A DNA stretch of 64,000 nucleotides, from positions 62,001 to 126,000 of the forward strand of contig NZ_JAQSWB010000006.1 of assembly GCF_029266855.1 (NCBI RefSeq), written 5' to 3'. The position numbers and the translations under genes are program-made. The notes beneath the pieces are model-generated. The model worked only from the letters and a program-made list of their open reading frames with translations. It was not told the DNA's origin and ran no database searches. The first letter of the stretch is position 1, and every line of letters starts with the position of its first letter. Below, piece by piece: positions 37,161 to 45,758 of this stretch. Source of the DNA: Fluviicola sp. (GTDB taxonomy: Bacteria > Bacteroidota > Bacteroidia > Flavobacteriales_D > Crocinitomicaceae).

Positions 37161-37982
37161 ATGAATATTATAAAAACAATCCCAAGGTCTTTGGGAAAAT
37201 ACATTCATTCTTTCTATTCACTCTATTCGTCGAATGGGGAGAAGCTGAGCACCACACACCGGCGCTTACCGGATGGCACACTGGACCTGGTATTTAACCT
37301 GGGCACTGCTCCGGTGCTTGTTTCACGCGACGGCAGTGGGTTTTCAATGATGCCGGAAGTGGCTTTAACCGGTATTCACCCGGATAGGAATTTTTTGTGC
37401 TACCAGGGAGATGTTCACCTGGTGGGAGTTGTATTTAAACCGGGTTCAGCTCACCTTTTTGTGAATGATACCCTGGAGCAGTATAAAGCATGTAATATTC
37501 CGGCAGCGTTGATATTTGGTAATGCGATCAATAACTTGCCGGAACAATTAAGGGAAATACCCGGTGAAAGGGAAAAACACCTGTTGCTGGAACATTTTCT
37601 GCTGGATACGCTTACCAGGAGAAATCTGAATCGTTATTCCCCAGGGATTTCTGCAGCTGTCGAACAAATTCATTCGTTGGAGGGAAACATAGTCATTTCG
37701 GAATTATACAAAGATCATTTCATGAGCGAGCGCAATTTCCGGAGAAAGTTCAATGAATGTGTAGGAATGAGCCCGAAACACTATGCAACAATAATAAAGA
37801 TAAAATCATTTAGCAAGCGTTACGAACTGGAGCGGTCTGCACATGCGCCTATACTGGATGAGTTGGGCTATACGGATCAGTCACATTTCAACAAGGACTT
37901 TCAAAAAATTGTTGGTACTTCTCCCACTATTTACTTCAATGAGCTCAACCAAATCGGCGAAGAATTCATTCATTTGATTTAG
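37161..37982 (+). CDS. AraC family transcriptional regulator
   Basis: A 273-residue regulator. Residues 1-150 are an N-terminal sensor-like domain of the kind found in Bacteroidota AraC proteins, with HRRLPDGTLDLVFNLG and VGVVFKPGSAHLFVN. The C-terminal two helix-turn-helix units span about 165-265 (ISELYKDHFMSERNFRRKF, GMSPKHYATIIKI, ELGYTDQSHFNKDFQKIVG, SPTIY). It is divergent from the S41 peptidase gene and probably controls itself or that neighbour; this is inferred from position only. No metabolic target can be named. Confidence 0.88.
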   Translation: MNIIKTIPRSLGKYIHSFYSLYSSNGEKLSTTHRRLPDGTLDLVFNLGTAPVLVSRDGSGFSMMPEVALTGIHPDRNFLCYQGDVHLVGVVFKPGSAHLFVNDTLEQYKACNIPAALIFGNAINNLPEQLREIPGEREKHLLLEHFLLDTLTRRNLNRYSPGISAAVEQIHSLEGNIVISELYKDHFMSERNFRRKFNECVGMSPKHYATIIKIKSFSKRYELERSAHAPILDELGYTDQSHFNKDFQKIVGTSPTIYFNELNQIGEEFIHLI

Positions 37983-38085
37983 ACAAGCACCTTAAATCCG
38001 ATACGAATTTTTGCACGAAAGATTGTCAATCCTTACTTACGGTATCGAAAAATATGGATTTGAGAGGTAAATTTTTCCTATGCAC

Positions 38086-38115
38086 TTGTTGATTTGAAAT
38101 AATTCCTTATTTTTG
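38086..38115 (+). promoter_or_regulatory. Promoter of tRNA-Leu
   Basis: The -33 TTG (38086-38088) and -7 TATTTTTG (38108-38115) are 19 bases apart, matching the Bacteroidota pattern TTG-N19-TAnnTTTG. They lie about 50 bases before the tRNA. Confidence 0.7.
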
Positions 38116-38165
38116 CACCCGCTTGCATCGGTAAGTGGCTGTCAGTCGGACAGCAAAATATAAAT

Positions 38166-38250
38166 GCCTCGGTGGCGGAACTGGTAGACGCGCTGGATTC
38201 AAAATCCTGTACTTTCGGGTGTGCCGGTTCGATTCCGGCCCGAGGTACCA
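38166..38250 (+). tRNA. tRNA-Leu, anticodon CAA
   Basis: An 85-base class II tRNA. The acceptor stem GCCTCGG pairs with CCGAGGT (G1-U72 wobble), followed by discriminator A and an encoded CCA. D arm GGCGGAACTGGTAGACGC, anticodon loop TTCAAAA with CAA, long variable arm TGTACTTTCGGGTGT, and T arm GCCGGTTCGATTCCGGC. The anticodon stem has a U28-U42 mismatch. It reads UUG leucine codons. Confidence 0.95.
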
Positions 38251-38252
38251 AT

Positions 38253-38286
38253 AAAAAAGCTGATGATTTTTTCATCGGCTTTTTTA
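38253..38286 (+). terminator. Terminator of tRNA-Leu
   Basis: GCTGATGA pairs with TCATCGGC (one T-G pair) around a T-rich loop, extended by A and T runs, two bases after the tRNA CCA. Confidence 0.85.
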
Positions 38287-38406
38287 TTGTCCTCTTCTCT
38301 CACATTGTTGCTCGCTCTAATTGATTCTATAATTATCAGCTTTTTCATTTTCCTACTTGCATATCTGCGTTCTTCTGCGACATCTGCGGGAATTTAAACC
38401 CTCAGC

Positions 38407-40476
38407 TTATTTAATGATTTTCAACGTAGCCCGCTCATCACCTTTTACAATTTCAACAAAATAAACACCATTGCTCAAATCGTGTAAATCTGTAATTGTT
38501 ACCGATTTATCGTTTGCTGATCCTGCCGTGATTTCCTGGGTTTTGATCGTTCTTCCCGAACCGTCGCGAATGGCTAGTTGTGCTCCCGCAAGATCTGCCT
38601 GTGTCCATTCGATTATGATAATGGATGAAAATGGATTCGGATAAGCCGTAATTTTGTTTGCATTCACCAAATCCTGGATTCCAAGCATACTGCAACCATT
38701 CAATGTTCCAGGCATGTTTATATCCAGCCATTCCAGTCTTCTTTGAAACCAGGCTTTCAGTCGCTGCACTTCTTCCGCATAGGTCTGGCTTGGTGCTTGT
38801 ACTTCCGGTGTACCGGTTGCACTGCCCAAATGTCCCCAGGTTTGATAATGCCAGGCCTGGCTTTCATTCACAGTCTGAGCTACCGAATCAATTTTTGCAT
38901 TGATATAAGATTCTTTCAGAATACTTCTTCGCATGTCATCATAACGGCAACGCAGTTCATTGGCAAATAAGGTATCCTGCAACAAACGAATATACCATCC
39001 CGGAGCATTTACATCCTGGGCGCATTCACCGTACATGAATTGAGATCCGTCTTCAGAACCTCCCCACATGTCTTTCTCTGCCCAATCGAAATCCCAAACA
39101 GGACCGGCTTTCAATTTCTTCACTGTTCCGTCGGGTTTGTCCTGATCCTTGGAGAAAAAGCGGCTTTTCTTGAATCCGTCTCCGTTTCTGCAGACTTCGT
39201 TCACAATGAAATAATCAATGAAAGAAGGGACATCGATAAAAGCACGGTACCCAAGACTCGGATGGTTAAAATTGACTCCGTACAAAGCGTCCTCGTAATC
39301 ATCTATGAAATTTTGAATATAGGTTTGTTGTTGTGGCATGATCTCGTCAGGCTTCGGGTAAACGTAAACCATGTGGATATCCAGTCCGGGGAAACCGATC
39401 GGGCTGTGACTTAATTGCCAGGAATTGCTGTTGTCCCAATAGTCGATCTTAAGGATGTAACCACCTGTCAGATCAATACCTGAAATTTCCGTAGCTTCCA
39501 GTTTGTTGACATCCACGCGGTCGTTGTTGCGCTTGATCTTTTCACCCAATAAGTAAATGCCCTGGTATTCTCCGTTCAGAACAACGTCTACCAAACGGGT
39601 TCGTGTAGCGTAATGACCCATTGAGTCAAACAAGTGGTAGGGAAGAATGTTCCGGGAAAAAGATTTGTCGTTGTAATTTGCCAGCAGAACCCAATCGCTC
39701 TCAGCAGGCATTCCAAGTAAGGAAGAATCAATCGTATTCCCATTGATATCCCAGGTTTCGAAAGCATATGGTTTTTGTGGAAGCGATAAAGAGAAATTCC
39801 CGCGGTGTTCAATTCCGATTTTTCCGTTGTATTCAGCAGGTGAATCGGTCATATAATTCCGAACACCTTGTCCGTTAAAGCGGATCTTCATGTCTGCCAT
39901 TACTTTTGGATCATTTTGAATCACATTGCCATTCGTATTGATCTCCACAATTGGAAGAAGGGAGGACGAAAAAGCGAAATACCCAGCCGGATTGTTTCCG
40001 AAAGTGATTGAAAAAGAGATTACATTTCCCTGATCCGCTCCGTAATTATCATTCACACGCAGTTTCCAGCTTCCGTTCGGGTTTTGACCGTTATTGACCA
40101 GTCCCATTTGTCCGGATGGTTTGAATGTTCCGGTAAAAGGTGCTGTTCCGGAAGACAAACTGCTGGGGGCATCTGCGTTTAAACAAGTATTAGTGAAATC
40201 GTCATCTCCGCCACCTGTATTGGAAAACAGCATACCTGTCGTACCGTCCGGTGCAACGATCCAAACTGTCAGATCGGCATTGTAAGTATGTGTCAGATTA
40301 ATGCAAACCGTCTCCAGACCAAAGTTGTTGGTATCGATGGTTGTTGGAAGCCCCGTAACCGAAACGGGAATGTCAATGGTGGTGTTGTCATTGATGGGTC
40401 CGCCTCCGCCGGTAAATGTTTGGCAAAATACGGAATAGGAGATGCTCAGAAATAAGCAAAGGAGTGTATTCTTCAT
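38407..40476 (-). CDS. CotH-family protein with P-domain, T9SS-secreted
   Basis: A 689-residue exported protein; the signal peptide ends VFC before QTFTG. Residues about 20-155 are a proprotein-convertase P-domain (CINLTHTYNADLTVWIVAPD, GSWKLRVNDNYGADQG). The CotH kinase-like domain spans about 200-570: GIEHRGNFSLSLPQKPYAFE (with the conserved Lys), YNDKSFSRNILPYHLFDSMG, GEYQGIYLLGEKIKRNNDRV, and the metal-binding GPVWDFDWAE. The end is a T9SS sorting domain (ITAYPNPFSSIIIIEW, GVYFVEIVKGD). CotH of Bacillus phosphorylates spore coat proteins; the role of exported Bacteroidota versions is not known. The lysine and the aspartates are present, so catalysis is possible. Monocistronic. Confidence 0.88.
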   Translation of the reverse strand: MKNTLLCLFLSISYSVFCQTFTGGGGPINDNTTIDIPVSVTGLPTTIDTNNFGLETVCINLTHTYNADLTVWIVAPDGTTGMLFSNTGGGDDDFTNTCLNADAPSSLSSGTAPFTGTFKPSGQMGLVNNGQNPNGSWKLRVNDNYGADQGNVISFSITFGNNPAGYFAFSSSLLPIVEINTNGNVIQNDPKVMADMKIRFNGQGVRNYMTDSPAEYNGKIGIEHRGNFSLSLPQKPYAFETWDINGNTIDSSLLGMPAESDWVLLANYNDKSFSRNILPYHLFDSMGHYATRTRLVDVVLNGEYQGIYLLGEKIKRNNDRVDVNKLEATEISGIDLTGGYILKIDYWDNSNSWQLSHSPIGFPGLDIHMVYVYPKPDEIMPQQQTYIQNFIDDYEDALYGVNFNHPSLGYRAFIDVPSFIDYFIVNEVCRNGDGFKKSRFFSKDQDKPDGTVKKLKAGPVWDFDWAEKDMWGGSEDGSQFMYGECAQDVNAPGWYIRLLQDTLFANELRCRYDDMRRSILKESYINAKIDSVAQTVNESQAWHYQTWGHLGSATGTPEVQAPSQTYAEEVQRLKAWFQRRLEWLDINMPGTLNGCSMLGIQDLVNANKITAYPNPFSSIIIIEWTQADLAGAQLAIRDGSGRTIKTQEITAGSANDKSVTITDLHDLSNGVYFVEIVKGDERATLKIIK

Positions 40477-40594
40477 AGTTTTTCGCAGTTCAGTAACGAA
40501 ATTAGTTAAAATTGGCTTAACGATTTCTTAATATCGCATTTTAACAATAAGAGAATCAGCTAAATGTTCGATAGAGTCAGGAAGGATATTAAAT

Positions 40595-40660
40595 GGATAA
40601 AGTATGGATATAGCTACTATATTCCGTAGATAAAGCATAGATAAAGCATGGATACCCCAC
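40595..40660. repeat. 11-bp-period tandem repeat, copy 2
   Basis: Six units of exactly 11 bp: GGATAAAGTAT, GGATATAGCTA, CTATATTCCGT, AGATAAAGCAT, AGATAAAGCAT and GGATACCCCAC. It is related to the array at 21361 and lies between the divergent CotH and hutI genes. Confidence 0.7.
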
Positions 40661-40735
40661 CTTTTGTTAATTAATTCTCTTCTCAATTCGTGCTATTAAG
40701 TCATCGATAATTGATAATTCCCTGCTTGTAAGTAT

Positions 40736-40743
40736 TACCTTTG
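40736..40743 (+). promoter_or_regulatory. -7 promoter element of hutI
   Basis: TACCTTTG matches TAnnTTTG exactly and lies 20 bases before the hutI ATG. The nearest TTG (40711-40713) is 22 bases upstream, slightly long. Confidence 0.55.
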
Positions 40744-40763
40744 AAACCTGAAATACAAGCACA

Positions 40764-41996
40764 ATGTCTAAAATCCTCATTAAGAATATTCACACACTGT
40801 ACCAGGTAGGAGAGAATTTTCCGGAAATGCTCTGCGGTGAAGCAATGAAAGTAGTTCCTGTTATTAAAAATGCTTTTTTGGCTTTGGAAGACGGAGTGAT
40901 CATGGCTTACGGAGCGATGGAAGATTGGGAAGGAATTACCGATTGGCGCGGTGTTGAGGTAATTGACGCCGAAGGCCAGAGTGTCATGCCTGCTTTTTGT
41001 GATCCGCACACGCATACTGTTTTTGCACGGACTCGCGAAGAGGAATTTGTAGATCGGATCAATGGCCTGACGTATGAAGAAATTGCTTTGAAAGGCGGTG
41101 GAATTCTCAATTCTGCACGCAGATTGGGGGAACTTTCGGAAGAGGAGTTGTTCCAGGAAGCAATGAAGCGGATCGGCAAAATGAAAGCCAATGGTACCGG
41201 AGCTCTTGAAATCAAATCGGGATATGGCTTGTCTGTAGAAGCTGAATTGAAAATTCTTCGGGTGATCAAACGCTTAAAGCAGGAAGCCGGGATTGCCATC
41301 AAAGCAACTTTTCTGGGAGCACATGCTTTCCCGAAAGAATTCAAGGAAGATCACCAGGCTTATATCGACCTGATCGTGAATGAAATGCTTCCCCTGATTG
41401 CGAAAGAAGGGCTGGCAGATTACATTGATGTTTTTTGTGAGCGGAATTATTTTTCTGTAGAAGAAATGCAGCACATCCTTATTGAAGGAAAAAAAGCCGG
41501 CTTGATCCCGAAAGTACATGTCAACCAGTTTTCGATCATGGGTGGCGTAAAGGCTGCTGTGGAATTGGGCGCACTTTCCGTAGATCATTTGGAAGAATCG
41601 AACGATGAGGATATTGAGGCTTTGAAGGGAAGTAAATGCATGCCTACCTTCCTCCCGGGATGCTCACATTTTATAAGTATTCCTTATGGAAATGCACGAA
41701 AGTTCATCCAGGAAGGACTTCCGGTTGCCCTGGCTACGGATTACAACCCGGGAACTACTCCCTGCGACAATTTACAGCAGATCTTTTCCCTCGCTTGTGT
41801 CAAAATGCGACTCACTCCGGAAGAAGCTTTAAACGCGCTGACGATCAATGCTGCGTATGCAATGGGATTGTCTCAAACTCATGGAACTATTTCACTTGGG
41901 AAGTCAACACCACTGATTTTAACCAAACCAATTGATTCCCTGGCATATATTCCTTATGCTTTTGGTGAAAATCATGTTGACAGACTGATTTTTTAG
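40764..41996 (+). CDS. hutI: Imidazolonepropionase (histidine degradation)
   Basis: A 410-residue cytoplasmic amidohydrolase, the full family length. It opens the ring of imidazolone-5-propionate to N-formimino-glutamate, the third step of histidine breakdown. The metal motif PHTHTVFARTREEEF starts at residue 81 (H82 and H84), LEIKSGYGLSVEAELKILRV is a substrate-site signature, KVHVNQFS holds a further His, and ALATDYNPGT holds the late Asp. hutH, hutU and hutG are not adjacent, so the pathway is scattered in this genome. It has its own promoter element 20 bases upstream. Confidence 0.95.
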   Translation: MSKILIKNIHTLYQVGENFPEMLCGEAMKVVPVIKNAFLALEDGVIMAYGAMEDWEGITDWRGVEVIDAEGQSVMPAFCDPHTHTVFARTREEEFVDRINGLTYEEIALKGGGILNSARRLGELSEEELFQEAMKRIGKMKANGTGALEIKSGYGLSVEAELKILRVIKRLKQEAGIAIKATFLGAHAFPKEFKEDHQAYIDLIVNEMLPLIAKEGLADYIDVFCERNYFSVEEMQHILIEGKKAGLIPKVHVNQFSIMGGVKAAVELGALSVDHLEESNDEDIEALKGSKCMPTFLPGCSHFISIPYGNARKFIQEGLPVALATDYNPGTTPCDNLQQIFSLACVKMRLTPEEALNALTINAAYAMGLSQTHGTISLGKSTPLILTKPIDSLAYIPYAFGENHVDRLIF

Positions 41997-42063
41997 TTAA
42001 TTTTAGCTTTGTTTAACTCACTGAAATATAACTATTAATCTTTTTTTATCGTCTTTTGCAGCT

Positions 42064-43278
42064 ATGTATAAAATCGGGATATTTCTTTTTTTGATCAGCT
42101 CTTCTACCTCATTTGCGCAGGAGACTGGAAAGGAATACCAGTTATTATGGGAAATTAAAGCGAAAGGCAATAAAAAACCAAGCTACGTCTTTGGAAGTAT
42201 GCATTCGAATGATCCGCGGCTGTTCAATTTCCCGGATTCGTTGTATACTGCTTTTGCGAGTGTGGATGCAGTTGTCCTCGAAACAGATGTCACACAGATC
42301 TATGATCAGTACGATGTGCGTTTGAATCTTTTCAATTTTGATTTATTCGATAAGAAACGTTCGTTTGCCAGTTCCCGGAAAGCGACCCAAACAGTTTACG
42401 GATCCGAAGATGGCCGGCCCCAGTTCTTGGATGCCTGGTTTCAGCAAACAGGTTATTGCGGAGGAAAAGGGTTTTACCAGCTGGAAACAGTTCAGGACCA
42501 AATGAAACTGGCTGAAAATCCGGAATTGTTCAACACCCGGACAGCTATAAACGGATTGTTTTTTACCAAAGAGGTATTTATTCAAACGTATATAAACGGC
42601 GATATTGCTTCGCTCACAAATATGCTGAAAGCACAATTCAAAACCGCTCCCGATGCTTATGACGAACTGATTACCAAACGAAATCATGTTATGGCAAAAG
42701 GATTGGATACTTTAATCCGCAAACGAAGTGTTTTCTGCGCGATTGGTTCCGGTCACTTATACGGAGCAGATGGAGTTTTGCAGCTACTCAGACAAAAAGG
42801 GTTTCAGGTTCGCGCCGTTACTGCCAATTACTCGAATTCTACTGCTGCAACAAAGAAACTCGTGCAATCCTGGAGAAGTTATGTGGTGACAGATGAGGAA
42901 AATACGTTCCAAATGACTTTCGGTGGAAAACCGATTCAATTGGAGGATACCGGCAAGAAACACTACGTTTACCAGGAATTGGGCCAGGGAAATACCTTTG
43001 AACTGGTGATTCACGATTCACCTGATTATCTGGATGATAACCGATATAGCTTCATCGAAAACGAAATTGCACAAACAAGGGAATTTGTACTGGACGACGG
43101 TGCGAAAGGTATTGAAGGTCTGGTAATGGATCCTATAAAAGGTTATCAGTGGAAACGCATTATCCAATTTGGAGATGTATGCTACGAATTGATCTGTTAT
43201 GGAGGAAACAAATTTATGCATTCGGACCGCCCTGTCAAATTCTTCCAAAAGTTTGAAATCCTGAGAGAAAAGGAGTAA
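42064..43278 (+). CDS. TraB/GumN family protein, exported
   Basis: A 404-residue protein whose signal peptide ends SFA before QETGK. The TraB fold is marked by LLWEIKAKGNKKPSYVFGSMH (28-47; GSMH is the first conserved motif), DAVVLETDV (the acidic motif), and AIGSGHLYGADGVLQLLRQKG at about 225-245. Members are proposed metalloproteases or hydrolases, but their substrate is unsettled. Residues after 260 are an extra beta-rich domain of about 140 residues not found in the core family (SWRSYVVTDEENTFQMTFGG onward). It lies 67 bases after hutI and may be read with it. Confidence 0.82.
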   Translation: MYKIGIFLFLISSSTSFAQETGKEYQLLWEIKAKGNKKPSYVFGSMHSNDPRLFNFPDSLYTAFASVDAVVLETDVTQIYDQYDVRLNLFNFDLFDKKRSFASSRKATQTVYGSEDGRPQFLDAWFQQTGYCGGKGFYQLETVQDQMKLAENPELFNTRTAINGLFFTKEVFIQTYINGDIASLTNMLKAQFKTAPDAYDELITKRNHVMAKGLDTLIRKRSVFCAIGSGHLYGADGVLQLLRQKGFQVRAVTANYSNSTAATKKLVQSWRSYVVTDEENTFQMTFGGKPIQLEDTGKKHYVYQELGQGNTFELVIHDSPDYLDDNRYSFIENEIAQTREFVLDDGAKGIEGLVMDPIKGYQWKRIIQFGDVCYELICYGGNKFMHSDRPVKFFQKFEILREKE

Positions 43279-43363
43279 CCAACAGGCGATTGTTTATTCA
43301 TTTTTCGCAACCTTCAAATGAATTTATCGGATAAGAGTAACTTCGATTTGCTAATTGTAAATC

Positions 43364-44485
43364 ATGATTGAAAGAACACTTGAACCCGTCCTCCGTCAAA
43401 AATGCCAGGAAAGTAAGATCGTTGTATTGAAAGGAGCCCGGAGAACCGGACGCTTAACCCTTCTCTCCCGGATTTTCAATCTGGAAGATCCCAATGTGGG
43501 AATCATTGATTGTTCAAATAAAAAAGAACGGAAATCAATGGATTCCATAACTCAATTGAAAAGTTTCAGCCGGGATAAAAAAGTGATCATCATTCGCGAT
43601 GCTCAATTATTGGAAACACTTCAGGAATATATCGACTTCGCTATAGAACTGAATTCCCTTGAAAACCTGATTTTGATCTGTTCTTTTGAACCGGAATTGC
43701 ACGAAGATCTATGGGAAGCTTTGAGGGAACAGGGCCTGGAATTGAATGTGTTCCCGGTTTCCTATTCGGAAAGCGCAAAGTTTCATGGTTTGGTCCAGGA
43801 AGATAAATCCCTGGAACAGCGCTTGATCTTCGGTTATTACCCGGAAGTGGTTATGCAGGAAGATCAGGCGGAACGCATCGTCTCGGAAATTATTGAATCG
43901 AGTATTTTCACACAATTAGGCGCCTCCGAAAGAATCAATAAGAAAGAAAACCTGATTAAATTACTGAGACATTTAGCCTTCAATATCGGGAAGGTCATTA
44001 GTTTCAACGATTTGGGTAAAAAGTGCGGTTTGGACAATGAAACCGTGGAACGGTATGTGAAATTGTTCGCCAAAGCCAATTTATTGGTTTTGATTTCCTC
44101 CTACAACAATGGCCACCGCTACGAACTGAAGAAAAGTCATGTGGTATATTTCCTGGATAATGGGATCCGTAATGGCCTGATCCGTGCATTTCAGCCTTTG
44201 GAATTCCGGAACGATGTGGAAGAGCTGTGGAAAAACCTGGTGATCAGTGAGCGTTATAAAGCCAATCAATATGCCGGAAAAACACCGGAAGTATTCTTTT
44301 GGCTTACTCATACAAAGCAGGAAGTGGATTATTTGGAGATTAACGGAAACGAAGCTTTTGGAACAAAAATGAGTTGGGATGATTCGAAAAAGATCAAAGT
44401 TCCGGCATCCTTCCAGGAGTTATATCCTCAGATTAAAGTTACCGGAATCAGTAAAAAGACCTTTTGGACTTTCCTTCGGAAATAG
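43364..44485 (+). CDS. AAA/DUF4143-type ATPase-like protein with degenerate nucleotide motifs
   Basis: A 373-residue cytoplasmic protein with the layout of the archaeal-type ATPase/DUF4143 group: an N-terminal P-loop domain (15-160), a winged-helix middle (about 185-250: HLAFNIGKVISFNDLGKKCGL) and a C-terminal nuclease-like DUF4143 region (DNGIRNGLIRAFQPLEFRND, EVFFWLTHTKQEVDYLE). The P-loop reads GARRTGRLTLL (24-34) where relatives have G-x-R-Q-x-G-K-T; the Lys is Arg and the next Thr is Leu. Walker B is KVIIIRDAQ, without the usual Glu. It may bind but not hydrolyse ATP. Its function is unknown. Confidence 0.75.
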   Translation: MIERTLEPVLRQKCQESKIVVLKGARRTGRLTLLSRIFNLEDPNVGIIDCSNKKERKSMDSITQLKSFSRDKKVIIIRDAQLLETLQEYIDFAIELNSLENLILICSFEPELHEDLWEALREQGLELNVFPVSYSESAKFHGLVQEDKSLEQRLIFGYYPEVVMQEDQAERIVSEIIESSIFTQLGASERINKKENLIKLLRHLAFNIGKVISFNDLGKKCGLDNETVERYVKLFAKANLLVLISSYNNGHRYELKKSHVVYFLDNGIRNGLIRAFQPLEFRNDVEELWKNLVISERYKANQYAGKTPEVFFWLTHTKQEVDYLEINGNEAFGTKMSWDDSKKIKVPASFQELYPQIKVTGISKKTFWTFLRK

Positions 44486-44488
44486 TGA

Positions 44489-44577
44489 ACCACGAAGCGC
44501 ACGAGGCACACAAAGGTTATTATATTCTGAACAGTTTTTTGAAAACAAGTCTTCGTGTTCTTAGTGTCCCTTGTGGT
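44489..44577. repeat. Imperfect inverted repeat, 27-base arms
   Basis: The arm ACCACGAAGCGCACGAGGCA... (44489-44515) and the reverse complement of 44551-44577 match at 19 of 27 positions, around a 35-base spacer. It begins three bases after the ATPase-like stop codon. Similar ACCACAAAG/CACGAAG elements are common in Bacteroidota intergenic DNA. Confidence 0.7.
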
Positions 44578-44703
44578 AAAAAAATGAGAACGGAGCGAAA
44601 CAAGATAATGGGATGTAAGAATATCGTTTTAGCCTGATTTCACCAAAAAATAACACAGCAGTCTCAAATATCTTCCCTATTTTCACAAAACTCACATCAC
44701 ACA

Positions 44704-45474
44704 ATGAAGACAAAATCAGACATAGTAGAAAATTGGTTGCCGCGCTACACCGGTGAAGACTTGGCAAATTTCGGGGAATACATCTTACTTTGCAACTTCC
44801 ATAATTATGTGGAAAAATTCGCAGCGACATACGGTGTAGAAGTAATCGGCAGAAATAAGCCGATGCAATGTGCTACAGCTAACGGAATTACCATTATCAA
44901 TTTCGGAATGGGAAGCGCATCTGCTGCTACTTGTATGGACCTGCTGTCTGCTATCAAACCGAAAGCTGTTTTGTTTCTTGGAAAATGTGGTGGGTTGAAG
45001 AACAAAAGTGAAGTAGGGGATTTGATCTTGCCGATCGCTGCCATTCGCGGTGAGGGAACAAGTAATGATTATTTTCCTTCGGAAGTTCCGGCCTTACCGG
45101 CCTTTGCACTTCAAAAAGCAATTTCTACCACCATTCGTGATGCGGGTTATGATTACTGGACGGGTACATGTTATACCACAAACCGCCGGGTTTGGGAACA
45201 CGACGAAAAATTCAAAGAATACTTAAGCCGGATCCGTGCGATGGCTATTGACATGGAAACAGCAACTATTTTCATGGTTGGTTTTGCGAATAAAATTCCA
45301 ACCGGTGCTTTGCTTTTAGTCAGTGATCAGCCTATGACACCGGAAGGAGTAAAAACCAGCGAAAGTGATTCAATTGTAACTGCCGGATATGTTGATGCAC
45401 ACCTTACAATCGGAATCGATTCCCTGAAACAATTGATCTATAACGGACATACGGTAAAACATCTTAGATTCTAG
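44704..45474 (+). CDS. amn: AMP nucleosidase (short form)
   Basis: A 256-residue cytoplasmic enzyme of the phosphorylase superfamily that splits AMP into adenine and ribose 5-phosphate. Visible are INFGMGSASAATCMDLL (phosphate/ribose loop), VLFLGKCGGLKNKSEVGDLI with the nucleoside-phosphorylase GKCGGL, GEGTSNDYFPSEVPALPAF, and the catalytic-pocket MAIDMETATIFMVG. It lacks the N-terminal domain of the E. coli enzyme (about 480 residues); this short form is usual in Bacteroidota. It lies alone between two repeat-rich spacers. Confidence 0.9.
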   Translation: MKTKSDIVENWLPRYTGEDLANFGEYILLCNFHNYVEKFAATYGVEVIGRNKPMQCATANGITIINFGMGSASAATCMDLLSAIKPKAVLFLGKCGGLKNKSEVGDLILPIAAIRGEGTSNDYFPSEVPALPAFALQKAISTTIRDAGYDYWTGTCYTTNRRVWEHDEKFKEYLSRIRAMAIDMETATIFMVGFANKIPTGALLLVSDQPMTPEGVKTSESDSIVTAGYVDAHLTIGIDSLKQLIYNGHTVKHLRF

Positions 45475-45535
45475 TAATAATGGAATAGATTAATTTGCGT
45501 AGAAAAGCATTCAGAGAATTTTTAATGCGTTGAAA

Positions 45536-45721
45536 AAAGCCATTCCAAGAAGTGAAGTAAGGAAAATTTTGTTTTAGTTTTGTTTTGTCAAAAGCGCTTG
45601 CGTTTCAGATCCTGATCTGCCACTTTTGACTGAAAACACAGAAAACAAAATTTTGCACGAGCTTCCCTGAATGGCTTTAAAGGCTGTTTTGCATACTTTT
45701 TCAGCCTCGGCAAAAAGTATG
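45536..45721. repeat. Compound inverted repeat upstream of GH92
   Basis: A left arm (45536-45594) and right arm (45623-45678) form an imperfect long inverted repeat; shared blocks are AAAGCCATTC, GAAG, AAAATTTTGTTTT and GTCAAAAG. The spacer holds CAGATC-CT-GATCTG. A separate perfect hairpin, CATACTTTTT and AAAAAGTATG (45692-45721), follows. The whole fills most of the space between amn and the GH92 gene. Confidence 0.75.
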
Positions 45722-45758
45722 AGTAAACAAATTGCTACCTTCGGATAAATCGAAGCTC

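Noticed and set aside
38166-38250. U28-U42 mismatch in the tRNA-Leu anticodon stem as a novelty
   Set aside because: The same sequence underlies the widespread artefact peptide VQDFESSAS, so the mismatch must be common in related tRNAs.
38078-38275. A 65-codon minus-strand frame containing RAGIEPAHPKVQDFESSAS
   Set aside because: It is the reverse complement of the tRNA-Leu gene; this peptide string is a well-known annotation artefact.
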